A stretch of 62,499 nt of DNA, from positions 1 through 62,499 of the forward strand of contig JAFAKB010000070.1 of the NCBI GenBank assembly GCA_019235885.1, written 5' to 3'. The stretch is from Candidatus Eremiobacterota bacterium (lineage in GTDB: Bacteria > Vulcanimicrobiota > Vulcanimicrobiia > Vulcanimicrobiales > Vulcanimicrobiaceae). Both the position numbers and the translations under genes were made by a program. The notes beneath the pieces are model-generated. The model searched no databases. It worked only from the letters and a program-made list of their open reading frames with translations, and was not told the origin of the DNA. This document shows, in pieces, positions 62,280 to 62,499 of the stretch (within the stretch, counting starts at the first letter, position 1; every line of letters begins with the position of its first letter).

Positions 62280-62293
62280 GCGACACACGGCCC

Positions 62294-62471
62294 CGTTAAG
62301 CAACCTTAACGCGCGCAGTTCCGGGGTAAGAGGATTCACACCCGGACCGAGGCAACTCTGATCTATCGTCTGTGTGGGCAGCGCCGTCTCGGCCGTGTAA
62401 TCGTCGCCCACACCCGGTAGTAGGGAAACCTGCTACGCGACGGCACCAAGACCCGCTTCACAGCGGGTCTT
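62294..62471 (+). ncRNA. Hairpin-rich intergenic region, candidate structured RNA or leader
   Basis: Five stem-loops in order: CGTTAAG/CTTAACG (62294-62311); CCGGG/CCCGG (62321-62345); GTGTGGGC/GCCCACAC enclosing GCCG/CGGC (62372-62413); GTAGTAGG/CCTGCTAC with a GAAA tetraloop (62417-62436); and AAGACCCGCT/AGCGGGTCTT with a TCAC loop (62448-62471). The last is terminator-like but followed by CGTGTGTCTG, not a T-run. The GNRA loop and the nested stem suggest an RNA with a fold. I do not recognise a known riboswitch or housekeeping RNA. The downstream gene lies outside the window. Confidence 0.45.
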
Positions 62472-62499
62472 CGTGTGTCTGCACGGAAGGCGGGGCGCC

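Noticed and set aside
62300-62345. Cobalamin-riboswitch-like GGTGTGAATCCT...CCCCGGAACTG on the minus strand
   Set aside because: The resemblance is short, the rest of the riboswitch core is missing, and downstream on that strand is only the antisense of the enoyl-CoA hydratase gene.

Overview
The window is about 62.5 kb of very GC-rich, gene-dense DNA from a Gram-negative (diderm) bacterium. Evidence for an outer membrane is a TonB-dependent receptor, large secreted beta-barrel proteins, lipoprotein signals and a cytochrome-porin. Many genes start with GTG or TTG and many lack an obvious Shine-Dalgarno site. The gene mix (MalT/LAL-type and other TPR regulators, ECF sigma factors, TonB and DUF5916 barrels, archaemetzincin) reminds me of Candidatus Eremiobacterota (WPS-2), but there is no rRNA here, so the placement is a guess. 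Three tRNAs are present: Met(CAU), Glu(UUC) and Val(UAC).

Layout. 1-3.6 kb: end of an archaemetzincin, a structured repeat, then an operon with a chemoreceptor that has a signalling hairpin but no sensor, a membrane sensor without a signalling hairpin, and a DUF3343 protein. 3.6-6.2 kb: birA, ndk, eno. 6.1-8.3 kb: a small foreign island lodged in the 3' end of eno. A 64-bp piece of eno is repeated exactly on both sides, and the island supplies a replacement eno C-terminus. Its cargo is two toxin-antitoxin modules (HicA-HicB and Xre-RES), and the Xre antitoxin carries an extra N-terminal HicA-like domain. 8.4-18.7 kb: tRNA-Met, a LuxR/TPR regulator, an HD-GYP protein, a sedolisin, tRNA-Glu, a doxX gene with a frameshifted SigJ-type sigma factor, a Clp-like AAA+ protein paired with a zinc-ribbon/FHA protein, and an ECF sigma/anti-sigma pair.

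18.7-32 kb: a mostly minus-strand catabolic cluster. It holds a debranching-type glycosidase, an SDR (glucose dehydrogenase-like), NDH-2, a xylose-isomerase-like TIM barrel, a large FAD/Fe-S oxidase, a mandelate-racemase-family dehydratase, a pyruvate-oxidase-like TPP enzyme, a sensory-rhodopsin-transducer homologue and an APC permease. I infer respiratory oxidation of sugars and sugar acids. 32-34.4 kb: an OmpR-type regulator with a dead receiver, a second copy of the structured repeat and a TPR regulator. 34.7-46.3 kb: a TonB receptor, a lipoprotein, two DUF5916/CBM9 barrels, a cytochrome P460, a MATE exporter, tRNA-Val and a glyoxalase-fold protein.

46.3-62.5 kb: a formamidopyrimidine glycosylase, thiolase, ABC exporter, FAD oxidoreductase, Rieske oxygenase, a candidate small RNA behind four 11-bp repeats, a peptide-binding lipoprotein next to a beta-barrel gene, a TPR protein, and a copper-flavoured group (SCO1, two-component pair, cupredoxin, cytochrome-porin). 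The window closes with an enoyl-CoA hydratase and a hairpin-rich intergenic region that may be a structured RNA.

The strongest candidates for something new are the eno-integrated double toxin-antitoxin island with its HicA-Xre fusion, the three-hairpin repeat whose two copies differ by pairing-preserving changes, and the 11-bp-repeat-driven small RNA candidate.
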